This document shows positions 1 through 6,704 of a stretch of 10,025 nucleotides of DNA, in pieces. Origin of the DNA: Rhodobacteraceae bacterium UBA1957 (GTDB lineage Bacteria > Pseudomonadota > Alphaproteobacteria > Rhodobacterales > Rhodobacteraceae); NCBI GenBank assembly GCA_002336405.1, contig DDEJ01000131.1:1-10025 (forward strand), written 5' to 3'. A program made the position numbers and the translations under genes. The notes beneath the pieces were generated by a model. It made no database searches. It worked only from the letters and a program-made list of their open reading frames with translations, and was not told the origin of the DNA. Position 1 is the stretch's first letter. Each line of letters starts with the position of its first letter.

Positions 1-513
1 CGTTTGTTGTCAGAACGCCTGACGGATGCGGCCTGCTCGGCCATCGGGGCCGATCCGAACCTTGTGACCGTCACGATCGAAGAGGTCGCGCCCGATAACT
101 ATATGCGGGGCCGCCAACACCGCACACCCGCCAGTGCCCCAGAGCAACCCGAGCAGATTGTTCATCGCTATCTAAAAGCCATGGAGGACCGCAATCTAGA
201 GGCGGCCACCTTGTTTTTAAGTGACACGTTTGAAATAATCTGCCCTGGAAATCAGCGTTTCAAAACACCCGCCGAATTTTCCAAATGGGCGCAATCGCGC
301 TACCGCTCTATTTCGAAAACCTTCCTGTCAACCGATGTCAGTTTCCATGGCCGTGATGCAACGGTTTTTTGCAACGGCACATTATCGGGGGTCTGGCACG
401 ATAGTACTGACTTTGCCGACATCCGCTTTGTCGACCGCTTTGTGCTGACGGCGGGCCTTATTACCTCGCAGCAAATCTGGAATGACATGCCCATGACTGT
501 GACCGGGTCATGA
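1..513 (+). CDS. Tautomerase-like / SnoaL (NTF2-like) fusion protein, 5'-partial
   Basis: The reading frame is open at the left edge, so the true start lies outside the window. Visible residues 1-37 resemble the C-terminal half of a 4-oxalocrotonate tautomerase-family domain: an amphipathic helix, then IGADPNLVTVTIEEV and PDNYMRG, matching the usual 'GADPxxVxVxxxEVPxxNWxxGG' ending. The catalytic N-terminal proline would be upstream and cannot be checked. A Pro/Gln/Glu-rich linker (about residues 40-52) leads to an SnoaL/NTF2-like alpha+beta domain (about 53-168), which starts with the typical helix IVHRYLKAMEDRNLEAA and ends with a beta strand. NTF2-like domains are small cone-shaped pockets that either catalyse (isomerases, dehydratases, cyclases) or only bind ligands. 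The stop overlaps the start of the next gene (ATGA), so the two are probably translated together. The NTF2-like call is fairly secure; the tautomerase call rests on a half domain. The substrate is unknown. Confidence 0.7.
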   Translation, partial: RLLSERLTDAACSAIGADPNLVTVTIEEVAPDNYMRGRQHRTPASAPEQPEQIVHRYLKAMEDRNLEAATLFLSDTFEIICPGNQRFKTPAEFSKWAQSRYRSISKTFLSTDVSFHGRDATVFCNGTLSGVWHDSTDFADIRFVDRFVLTAGLITSQQIWNDMPMTVTGS

Positions 514-908
514 GCCCAGATAGCGGCACACTCGAGGCGATGGTGCGGACATATTTTGCCGGGGTCGACAGTGAAGATCTGGATCTGGTATTCACCACGC
601 TTGCGCCGGAGTGCGTCTTTACCGTTGAAACCCATCAGGTGCATCTGGAGGGGCGTCCTGAAATCACGGCGATGTTTGCGCGACTTTGGTCTGGCCATAA
701 ATCTGTGCGCCATGATCAATTCAAGTTTATGACAGACCCCAAAGCCGGGCGCGTTGCCGTACAATTTCGAGTGACCAATACCTTGCCTGATGACAGTTTG
801 GTGTATAAATCCAACTGCAACTTTTTCACCGTCACCAAGGGTATGTTCAGCGCCGTTAATGTCTATATGGCAGGCGCCAATACCCTGCATGGCCCAAAAT
901 CGCACTAA
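510..908 (+). CDS. SnoaL-like / nuclear transport factor 2 family protein
   Basis: A complete 132-residue protein, the usual size for a single NTF2-like domain. The order is typical: N-terminal helix (LEAMVRTYFAGVDSEDLDLV), then LAPECVFTVET, a GRPEITAMFARLW helix, and a curved beta sheet to the C-terminus (RVAVQFRVTNTL ... NFFTVTKGMFSAVNVYMAG). The family covers ketosteroid-isomerase-like, dehydratase-like and pure binding proteins. No catalytic set can be assigned from sequence alone. The gene starts inside the stop codon of the upstream tautomerase-SnoaL gene (ATGA), and no clear Shine-Dalgarno sequence precedes it, so translation is probably coupled. Two NTF2-like units side by side suggest they form a heteromer or act on successive forms of one compound (inference). 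The stop codon overlaps that of the convergent racemase-family gene. Confidence 0.75.
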   Translation: MSPDSGTLEAMVRTYFAGVDSEDLDLVFTTLAPECVFTVETHQVHLEGRPEITAMFARLWSGHKSVRHDQFKFMTDPKAGRVAVQFRVTNTLPDDSLVYKSNCNFFTVTKGMFSAVNVYMAGANTLHGPKSH

Positions 909-1669
909 TGCTTGAAAGCTTCGGCCGCCGTCATCATTGCCACAATCATGTCGTCGCGCGGCACGGGTGAGGTGGGATGTGCGTTACGGCTGTGGCTCAA
1001 CCCCAAGCCCAACATCGCTTCAAGCAGCTTATACGAGAGCGGTCCGGGATTGATCACTGGCACATCTAAAGTGGCGCTGAGATGGGCATGCACTTGATGC
1101 ATTGTGGTGGATCCAAGCAGGATAACTTCGGCGCGGTCCTCGCCGATAGCGCGTTTTGCCTCGGCCTCAAGCAATGGAAATATCACGTCTTCCTTGCCGT
1201 CAAGCAGCCCAAGATTATCTGGGGCGAGATCAATGGACCTAATTGAGGCACAGGCAGCAGTCATCCCAAGATCAGACAACGTTTTGTCGTATAGATGCCG
1301 CCATTTTTGCCACATGGTTAAGATTGAGAAACGGTTTCCGAGCATCATCGCCATGAGGATTGATGCCCGCCCTGGCCCAATCACCGGAATTGATAATACC
1401 GAACGCAGTGCAGCGACGCCTGAATCGCTCATTGTGTCGATACAGACCGCATCAAACCCGTCTTTCTGGGCGGTGTGCCCCGCGTCGAATATGCCCAAAT
1501 CTGCCAGCGCCATATCAACCTGACTGACGTAATTTCTCGGTGCGGCGCGCACCGGTTTGAAGGTAAAATTCATCTCCGGATTTAAATCAACCGCTGCAAG
1601 CTGTGCGCGCCGGGCCCTAAGATTTTCCTCTGACATCGGAAACGGAACAATAACTAAAACCCGCTTCAT
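905..1669 (-). CDS. Asp/Glu/hydantoin racemase-family protein lacking both catalytic cysteines
   Basis: Encodes 254 residues from the ATG at 1669; an in-frame GTG at 1678 would add three. I prefer the ATG because the protein then begins MKRVLVIVPFPM, the normal first beta strand of this fold. The two-lobed Asp/Glu racemase architecture is clear: GFDAVCIDTMSDSG (71-84) is the first active-site loop, IPVIGPG (94-100) follows, EVILLGSTTM (181-190) is the second active-site loop, and VPVINPGPLSYKLLE (203-217) follows that. Canonical hydantoin and Asp/Glu racemases use one cysteine in each loop as the acid/base pair. Aligned without gaps to the hydantoin-racemase consensus as I remember it, these positions are Thr79 and Ser187. 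The protein may therefore be an isomerase, lyase or decarboxylase of the wider superfamily (arylmalonate decarboxylase and maleate isomerase are relatives) or a non-catalytic binder. It is divergent from the GntR gene and may share its control. Family assignment is strong; activity is not. Confidence 0.8.
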   Translation of the reverse strand: MKRVLVIVPFPMSEENLRARRAQLAAVDLNPEMNFTFKPVRAAPRNYVSQVDMALADLGIFDAGHTAQKDGFDAVCIDTMSDSGVAALRSVLSIPVIGPGRASILMAMMLGNRFSILTMWQKWRHLYDKTLSDLGMTAACASIRSIDLAPDNLGLLDGKEDVIFPLLEAEAKRAIGEDRAEVILLGSTTMHQVHAHLSATLDVPVINPGPLSYKLLEAMLGLGLSHSRNAHPTSPVPRDDMIVAMMTAAEAFKH

Positions 1670-1726
1670 GTATCGCACCCACTTTCTTGGCCTGCTGTCT
1701 TCTGTTTGGTACAGGCTGTTAAAACA

Positions 1727-1760
1727 TTGACTTGGTAATAATAGTATAACAATATATTTT
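1727..1760 (+). promoter_or_regulatory. Candidate promoter for the GntR gene and possibly the whole + strand operon
   Basis: The AT-rich patch holds several overlapping weak sigma-70-like hexamers on the plus strand: TTGACT (1727-1732), and TTGGTA (1732-1737) with TATTTT (1755-1760) 17 bases on. TATAAC (1745-1750) and TATATT (1753-1758) are alternative -10 boxes. No single pair is convincing, but this is the only obvious promoter-like stretch ahead of the regulator and importer genes. It sits just upstream of an inverted repeat that could be an operator. Confidence 0.3.
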
Positions 1761-1768
1761 TATGTCTA
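1738..1768 (-). promoter_or_regulatory. Candidate promoter for the racemase-family gene
   Basis: On the minus strand, TAGACA (1763-1768, 5 of 6 against the sigma-70 -35 consensus) is followed after 16 bases by TACTAT (1741-1746, 4 of 6 against -10). This lies about 70 bases before the ATG at 1669, inside a markedly AT-rich patch. Other AT-rich hexamers overlap it, so the exact elements are uncertain. Confidence 0.25.
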
Positions 1769-1775
1769 GCTGCCC

Positions 1776-1791
1776 ATCTGATTTGTCAGAT
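1776..1791. promoter_or_regulatory. Perfect inverted repeat, candidate GntR operator
   Basis: ATCTGA (1776-1781) and TCAGAT (1786-1791) form a perfect 6-base inverted repeat separated by TTTG. It lies between the AT-rich promoter patch and the GTG start of the GntR gene, about 39 bases before that start. This is where an autoregulating repressor would block transcription. GntR-family dimers bind short palindromes of about this size, so the assignment is reasonable but untested. Confidence 0.4.
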
Positions 1792-1829
1792 AAGCGGCAC
1801 AAACACGCGCAAATGAATGAGGTGGGCCT

Positions 1830-2663
1830 GTGACATCTAAGGTGAGTAATCTGGTCCCCCCCAACCCGACCGCAGACCGCCTTGCAACGCCAGGCCATGT
1901 TGACGAGCGGTTGCCGATGCCATTGTATCATCAGGTGTATTTGATCCTGCGTAACAAGATCCTGACCGGGGAATATGGTTTTGGTGCACTCTTGCCCAGC
2001 GAGCAAGAAACCTCTGAAACTTTTGGGGTTTCGCGCATCACCGCCAAAAGAGCTCTCAATGATCTGGCGGGTGACGGTTTGGTACTGCGAGAGCGCGGTC
2101 GCGGAACGAAAGTGGTGTTTCATGCACCGACTCCCCCGGTCAAAGCCAACGTGGAAGGCCTTTTAGAAAATTTACTGGCGATGGGCCTTGAGACCGAAGT
2201 AAGTCTTTTGGCCTTTGAATATGTACGCCCGACAGATGTAGTGTCGCGCACATTATGCTGCGACGAGACGGCGCTGGTGCAGCGCGCTGTGCGGGTGCGT
2301 CTGCTGGAAAAAGAGCCGTTTTCCTACCTTGTAACGCATGTGCCAGACTGGGTCGGGCGGTCTTACAGTCGCGGCGATCTTGCAGAGCGCCCTCTGCTCA
2401 CGTTATTGGAGCGATCGGGCGTGGTTATCAGTCGCGCAGAACAGACCATTTCGGCAACATTAGCCGACGTCGAGGTTTCGGCAGCACTTGGGTTAGAGCT
2501 TGGCTCGCCGCTGCTGAAAATTGACCGTGTTGTTTACGATCAGAGCGAGCGTCCGGTCGAGTATATCACCGCCCTATATCGCCCTGATCGGTATCAGCAC
2601 CGGATGATGTTATCACGTGTTGGCAGCGAAAGTGCACGATCCTGGCTGATGGCCGGAGAGTGA
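1830..2663 (+). CDS. GntR-family transcriptional regulator, HutC/UTRA type
   Basis: A 277-residue regulator starting at GTG. GAGGTGG (1819-1825), five bases before it, decides this start. After a roughly 28-residue N-terminal extension comes the winged helix-turn-helix (about 31-98): PLYHQVYLILRNKILTGEY, the hallmark LPSEQE (55-60), and the recognition region FGVSRITAKRALNDL followed by the wing (LRERGRGTKVV). Residues of about 105-265 form a UTRA-type effector domain, ending with the typical pattern 'PLLKIDRVVYDQSERPVEY' and 'YRPDRYQ'. UTRA domains bind small molecules such as urocanate, sugars, acids or phosphonates, and usually relieve repression. The gene lies divergent from the racemase-family gene and 39 bases ahead of the importer, so it probably controls both and itself. 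The N-terminal extension is longer than in many HutC-type proteins. The ligand cannot be read from the sequence. Confidence 0.88.
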   Translation: MTSKVSNLVPPNPTADRLATPGHVDERLPMPLYHQVYLILRNKILTGEYGFGALLPSEQETSETFGVSRITAKRALNDLAGDGLVLRERGRGTKVVFHAPTPPVKANVEGLLENLLAMGLETEVSLLAFEYVRPTDVVSRTLCCDETALVQRAVRVRLLEKEPFSYLVTHVPDWVGRSYSRGDLAERPLLTLLERSGVVISRAEQTISATLADVEVSAALGLELGSPLLKIDRVVYDQSERPVEYITALYRPDRYQHRMMLSRVGSESARSWLMAGE

Positions 2664-2689
2664 AAGCATAAAAATACAAAATAAAAACA

Positions 2690-2696
2690 GAGGAGA
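2690..2696 (+). promoter_or_regulatory. Strong Shine-Dalgarno sequence of the binding-protein gene
   Basis: GAGGAGA lies six bases before the ATG at 2703, in an A-rich leader (2664-2702). It is the best ribosome binding site in the window, as expected for a highly made periplasmic binding protein. No convincing promoter was found in the 39-base gap, so the gene is probably transcribed with the GntR gene. Confidence 0.7.
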
Positions 2697-2702
2697 ACGA
2701 CA

Positions 2703-3938
2703 ATGAAAAATAAGATCAAAAACACCACCAGACGCTCATTCATTCAAGGTGCGACGGCGGGCACAGCGCTTGCGGCGGCGGGCATCTCGGGGTTTCCGCA
2801 TGTTGTGCGGGCCGCAGCCCCTGTTAAAGTCGGGGTGATCCATCCGGTTACCGGTTGGGCGCAATACTCTGGCAGCCAATGCCGCTTTGGCGCGCTTGCC
2901 GCAATCGAAGAGGTCAACGCCAGCGGAGGGATCAAATCTCTAGGAGGCGCAGCGATTGACGCAATGCTGGGAGATGCGCAATCCAAGGCCGAAGTCGGCG
3001 CAGGCGAAGTGGAAAAAATGGCTGATGCGGGCGTGTCGGCAATCGTTGGGGCCTATGCGTCCAACATTTGTCTGGCAACAACACAGGCGGCCGCGAAACA
3101 CGGGATTCCACATGCGGTCGATGTCGGTGTCAGTGATAAGATTGTCAGCCGAGGCTTAACCAATACCTTCCGCTTTGGCCCTGGGTTTGGGGCAATCACC
3201 AAAGCCGGCGTCGAAGGTTTTTTGGCAGTCAATAAAGCGGCGGGCAATCCCACAAAAACCGTTGCGATTGTGAATGAGGAAACCACTGGATTTGGAGCTG
3301 GTATCGCTGGCATTATGACCAAGGGGTTGGCGCCAGCGGGCATCGAAGTGGTGGAGGTGCTGTCGCATCCCACCCCTAATAAGGATTTTCGCAACATTGC
3401 CCTGAAACTAAAAGAGATCGACCCAGACGTTTTGATCCCATCGCATTATTACAATGAGGGCGTGTTGTTTCTGCGCACTTTGCAGCGGCAAAAAGTCCAG
3501 CCAAAGGCGATTTATTCGGTTCTGGGTGGAGCCTCATCACAGTACCGTTTTGTCAGCGAATTCCCTGATGCGGCGCAATATGTCATGGATTGCAATCATT
3601 GGTTTGACCCGAGAAATGCTGGCGCTCTGGCACTACAGAAAAAAACCAATGCGGCAGGCCTACACTATAATTATGAGGTCTTTCTTGCCTATACCGCTAT
3701 GATGTTCACTCTTGATGCGATCGAGCGCGCCGGATCGGCAGATCGCACCGCGATCACTGAGGCCATGACGGCCAGCACATGGGGCGGTCACATTATGCCT
3801 TATGGCGCGACCAAAATGGAAAATGGCCAAAACACCGGCGCCCGCCCCTTGGTCATGCAGGTTCAAGGCAGTGACATCGGCGTTATAAACCCGTCTGAAT
3901 ACGCCACCGCCGAGGCCATATTCCCGCGTCCCGCATAA
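2703..3938 (+). CDS. Liv-type ABC transporter substrate-binding protein, Tat-exported
   Basis: A 411-residue periplasmic binding protein of the branched-chain amino acid/amide class (Peripla_BP_6 type). The N-terminus is a twin-arginine signal: TRRSFIQG (9-16), a hydrophobic stretch TALAAAGISG and a cleavage region near VRAAA (35-39). The protein is therefore likely exported already folded. Mature features include KVGVIHPVTGW at the first beta strand, an early ALAAIEEVNASGGI segment typical of the family, the GAYASN loop and HYYNEGVLFLRTLQRQ in the second lobe. It delivers the ligand to the two permeases encoded downstream. Family members bind Leu/Ile/Val, but also amides, urea, aromatic acids and many other compounds. 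The lyase and HyuB genes next to it argue against a housekeeping leucine transporter (inference). A 94-base gap with a hairpin separates it from the first permease gene. Confidence 0.9.
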   Translation: MKNKIKNTTRRSFIQGATAGTALAAAGISGFPHVVRAAAPVKVGVIHPVTGWAQYSGSQCRFGALAAIEEVNASGGIKSLGGAAIDAMLGDAQSKAEVGAGEVEKMADAGVSAIVGAYASNICLATTQAAAKHGIPHAVDVGVSDKIVSRGLTNTFRFGPGFGAITKAGVEGFLAVNKAAGNPTKTVAIVNEETTGFGAGIAGIMTKGLAPAGIEVVEVLSHPTPNKDFRNIALKLKEIDPDVLIPSHYYNEGVLFLRTLQRQKVQPKAIYSVLGGASSQYRFVSEFPDAAQYVMDCNHWFDPRNAGALALQKKTNAAGLHYNYEVFLAYTAMMFTLDAIERAGSADRTAITEAMTASTWGGHIMPYGATKMENGQNTGARPLVMQVQGSDIGVINPSEYATAEAIFPRPA

Positions 3939-3962
3939 TTGCAGGCGCACAATATCTGATTT

Positions 3963-3986
3963 GGCGGTAGAATATGTTCTGCCGCC
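3963..3986 (+). promoter_or_regulatory. Stem-loop between binding-protein and permease genes
   Basis: GGCGGTAGAA (3963-3972) pairs with TTCTGCCGCC (3977-3986) across the loop TATG: ten pairs, one of them G-U. No T-run follows, so it does not look like a full intrinsic terminator. Hairpins at this place in importer operons often protect the upstream mRNA or partly attenuate transcription, giving more binding protein than permease. That role is inferred here. Confidence 0.6.
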
Positions 3987-4032
3987 TCATCTCGCCGGTT
4001 AGTCCTGTACACATAATTAATAGGTTCATTTA

Positions 4033-4935
4033 ATGGAATTTCTGGGACTTGATCTGCCAAGTTACAGCTGGCAAACGGTGCTGGGCTCTGCGATTAGCGG
4101 TGTGTTTTTAGGGTCGATCTATGCGCTGGTGGCACTGGGTTTAACGCTAATTTACGGCGTATTGCACATCATCAACTTTGCTCATGGCGCGCTGTTGATG
4201 CTTGCGATGTACGCAGTGTTCTTCTTGTGGAAACTTTTGGGGCTTGATCCCTATCTCGCGATGCTAATCGTGGTGCCCGGGGCCTATATTTTTGGCTATG
4301 GGTTACAGCGTGGCGTCATCGGCAAGGCTAGTCACGGACGGGATGAAATAATCCTGCTGGTCACTTTGGGAGTGTCAATTGTGATAGAAAACGCGGCACT
4401 ATTTTTCTTCTCAGCGAGCGAACGATCTGTTCTGGTCCCCTATGATCTGGACGGGATTGATCTGGGTGTGACCTATGCGGTTTATCCCGAACTAATCGCG
4501 CTGGGCGGATCGCTGTTGATCACCTTTGCGCTGTGGTTGTTTATGAGCCTAACCGACACCGGCAAAGCGATCCGCGCGGTCGCCAAAGAACGTCAGGGCG
4601 CGCGCCTCGTTGGAATAAATGTCGATCATATCTTTGCGGTTACGTTTGGTATCGGCACCGCCTGCGTTGCCGCAGCTGCCAGCCTTTTGGTACCGACCTA
4701 TGCTGTACATCCGCAGATTGGATATCTGTTTGTCCTGATTGCTTTTACCGTTGTGGTCCTCGGTGGCATGGGCAGTTTTATCGGCGCGCTTGTCGGGGGA
4801 TTTCTCATCGGTGTTACCGAACAGCTGGGTCGGCTTTATCTGGGCGAGAGCATGGGCGTGATTACAATTTCGGTGATTTTCATTCTGGTTTTGCTGTTCA
4901 GGCCGACGGGTCTGTTTGGCCAGCGCAGCGGATGA
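4033..4935 (+). CDS. Liv-type ABC transporter permease (LivH-like)
   Basis: A 300-residue inner-membrane permease with about eight hydrophobic segments (roughly 18-40, 44-66, 74-92, 107-127, 152-172, 199-222, 232-260 and 275-290). LivH-family marks are IYALVALGLTLIYGVLHIIN near the first segments, and the cytoplasmic loop that contacts the ATPases at about 176-196, with TGKAIRAVA followed by ERQGARLVGIN. VVLGGMGSFIGALVGG (241-256) and the C-terminal LLFRPTGLFG are also typical. It forms the transmembrane channel with the next gene product. The ATG is preceded by only a weak AGG (4022-4024), so translation may be lower than that of the binding protein. The stop is ten bases from the next start. 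The generic name LivH describes the family; the transported compound is unknown. Confidence 0.9.
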   Translation: MEFLGLDLPSYSWQTVLGSAISGVFLGSIYALVALGLTLIYGVLHIINFAHGALLMLAMYAVFFLWKLLGLDPYLAMLIVVPGAYIFGYGLQRGVIGKASHGRDEIILLVTLGVSIVIENAALFFFSASERSVLVPYDLDGIDLGVTYAVYPELIALGGSLLITFALWLFMSLTDTGKAIRAVAKERQGARLVGINVDHIFAVTFGIGTACVAAAASLLVPTYAVHPQIGYLFVLIAFTVVVLGGMGSFIGALVGGFLIGVTEQLGRLYLGESMGVITISVIFILVLLFRPTGLFGQRSG

Positions 4936-4945
4936 GGGCGTTTTC

Positions 4946-5962
4946 ATGACCAAACGCGAACGGATTTTGGGCTGGGCTTTCATCGTGTGTGTGCTGGCCT
5001 TAGCACCCCTGTTTATCACATCAAACCGCTGGATCGATTTTCTAGAACTCACGCTATTTGTGGCCGTTTTGGGGCAAGGCTGGAACGTTCTGGGCGGATA
5101 TGGCGGGCAGTATTCTTTTGGACATGCGGTCTTTTTCGGCACTGGCGCCTATATACAGGCGTTACTGCAGTACAAACTTGGCTGGAGCCCGTGGCTGACG
5201 CTTTGGTTTGCCATATCCGGCACAACGGCCGTGGCGGCAATGATCGGCTATCTAAGCTTTCGATACGGTTTGCGGGGGTCTTATTTTGCGCTGATAACAT
5301 TGGCGTTTGCCGAAGCATTCCACGTTGTGTCAAGGTCTTGGTCCTCGTTTACCGAGGGCGGACAGGGTGTGCAGCTGACCCTTAACCAAGACCCAGCTCT
5401 GGCGCTCGCAACTTTCCAGTTCAGTTTTGGCGGGCCGTTTATGAAAGCCTATGGGTTCTACTATACGATTTTAGCTATTTTAATGATCAGCTATGCTGCT
5501 ACTTGGTGGATGGAGCATTCTCGTTTCGGGGCGCAGCTGGTGGCCGTGCGTGAAAATGAAGACGCTGCCGAAGCTTTGGGGGTCAACGCTTTTTTGGTCA
5601 AAATGCGGGCCATTTGCCTGTCCGCTGCAATTACTGCCAGCGGCGGGGTATATTACGTGCAAAAGTTTCTCTTTGTCGAACCGGGTATTGCTTATGGCAC
5701 CGCAAAATCGGTTGAGGCACTGTTTGCGCCGATTATCGGCGGTCTGGGCACGGTGCTTGGCCCGTTAATCGGGTCGTTCTTTATTCACGGTGTGGGCGAG
5801 ATCGCAAAAGAAGCGATTCATGGAGTTTTTGGCGACCGGCCGGGGGTCGATCTGATATTATTCGGCATCATTCTGGTCTTAATACTGGCCTTTGCGCCCC
5901 GTGGCTTGGTGGGTATTTTAGAACGGGTGTGGATCCGCCTGAAAGCGAGGGGGGATGCTTGA
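4946..5962 (+). CDS. Liv-type ABC transporter permease (LivM-like)
   Basis: A 338-residue membrane protein. An upstream in-frame TTG at 4916 would overlap the previous gene and add a poor N-terminus. I chose the ATG at 4946 because GAGGG (4934-4938) lies seven bases before it. LivM-family marks are LGGYGGQYSFGHAVFFGTGAY (with GQYSFGHA at 54-61), YGLRGSYFALITLAFAE (107-123), the ATPase-contact loop RFGAQLVAVREN then DAAEALGVN (193-214), the segment LGTVLGPLIG (267-276) and the C-terminal APRGLVGI (317-324). Together with the preceding permease it makes the heterodimeric membrane channel. Its last eight bases overlap the start of the first ATPase gene. Confidence 0.9.
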   Translation: MTKRERILGWAFIVCVLALAPLFITSNRWIDFLELTLFVAVLGQGWNVLGGYGGQYSFGHAVFFGTGAYIQALLQYKLGWSPWLTLWFAISGTTAVAAMIGYLSFRYGLRGSYFALITLAFAEAFHVVSRSWSSFTEGGQGVQLTLNQDPALALATFQFSFGGPFMKAYGFYYTILAILMISYAATWWMEHSRFGAQLVAVRENEDAAEALGVNAFLVKMRAICLSAAITASGGVYYVQKFLFVEPGIAYGTAKSVEALFAPIIGGLGTVLGPLIGSFFIHGVGEIAKEAIHGVFGDRPGVDLILFGIILVLILAFAPRGLVGILERVWIRLKARGDA

Positions 5963-6704
5963 CGTTCGCGCAATGTCGAAAAGCTTTGGCGGTTTGAAAG
6001 CGGTCTCGGAGGCGTCGCTCACCGTCTCTGAGGGCAATATCGTGTCGCTTATTGGACCCAATGGTGCGGGCAAGACTACTTTATTTGCGCTTATTTCGGG
6101 TTTTTTAAAGCCTGACAGCGGGGCGGTCACGTTCAACGACGCCGGCATCACTGGTCAAAGGCCGCATCAAATTTGTCATCAAGGGCTGGTGCGAACTTTT
6201 CAGGTGGTTCAGCCCTTTGCCGGCCTCACAGTGCGCGAAAACATCGCGGTTGGGGCCCACACGCGGATTGCAGGGCGCGCCGCAGCGCTGGCAGCGGCGG
6301 GCGAGATTGCGCAGTTGGTGGGAATGGGCACCCAGCTGGATCAATCTGCCGGGGCTTTGACAATCGCCGGGCGCAAGCGGCTTGAATTGGCGCGGGCGCT
6401 GGCGACCGGACCAAGGCTGTTGCTACTTGATGAGGTCATGGCGGGGTTGAATGCGACAGAGATTGCAGACCTAGTGACCGTCGTGCGCAAAATCCGTGAC
6501 AGCGGCGTGACGATTTTTCTGATCGAACATGTCATGCAGGCGGTTATGAGCCTGTCAGACTACACTTACGTTCTCAACCATGGGGCAATGATCGCCGAGG
6601 GCCAGCCAAGCCAAGTGACAAAGGACCCAAATGTGATTGAGGCTTATCTAGGACATGGCGCTGCAAAACGTTTGTTGGAGATGGAGGCGGGTGCGGATGC
6701 TTGA
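5955..6704 (+). CDS. Liv-type ABC transporter ATPase (LivG-like)
   Basis: A 249-residue ATP-binding subunit. Visible motifs are Walker A GPNGAGKT (34-41), Q-loop Gln83 in RTFQVVQPF, Walker B plus D-loop LLLLDEVMAGLN (155-166) and the switch histidine His192 in LIEHVM. The ABC signature is unusual: where LSGGQ or a LivG-like LSYGxQRRLE would stand, the sequence reads LTIAGRKRLELARAL (135-149). I believe this LTxAGRKR form recurs in some alphaproteobacterial LivG proteins, so it is probably functional, but it is not the standard motif. Two gene starts are possible within the purine-rich GCGAGGGGGG leader; the ATG at 5955 gives the normal LDVRAMSKSFGGLKAV beginning. The gene overlaps both neighbours by eight bases, so it is translationally coupled. 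Confidence 0.9.
   Translation: MLDVRAMSKSFGGLKAVSEASLTVSEGNIVSLIGPNGAGKTTLFALISGFLKPDSGAVTFNDAGITGQRPHQICHQGLVRTFQVVQPFAGLTVRENIAVGAHTRIAGRAAALAAAGEIAQLVGMGTQLDQSAGALTIAGRKRLELARALATGPRLLLLDEVMAGLNATEIADLVTVVRKIRDSGVTIFLIEHVMQAVMSLSDYTYVLNHGAMIAEGQPSQVTKDPNVIEAYLGHGAAKRLLEMEAGADA

Noticed and set aside
300..905. 201-codon open frame on the minus strand
   Set aside because: It lies wholly antisense to the two SnoaL-type genes and its translation has no recognisable domain or normal composition; it is a shadow frame.
3963..3986. Intrinsic terminator after the binding-protein gene
   Set aside because: The stem is strong but no T-run follows, and importer permeases continue directly downstream; it is listed as a stem-loop instead.
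4916..4945. Upstream start for the LivM-like permease
   Set aside because: The TTG start would give an atypical ASAADEGVF extension overlapping the previous gene; the ATG at 4946 has a better ribosome binding site.
4549..5142. 197-codon open frame on the minus strand
   Set aside because: It is antisense to two clear permease genes, rich in Lys/Gln/Thr with no fold seen; it is a shadow frame.
6655..6696. Upstream start for the LivF-like ATPase
   Set aside because: The extension is tryptophan/arginine-rich and unlike the family; the ATG at 6697 has GGAGG before it and the normal N-terminus.
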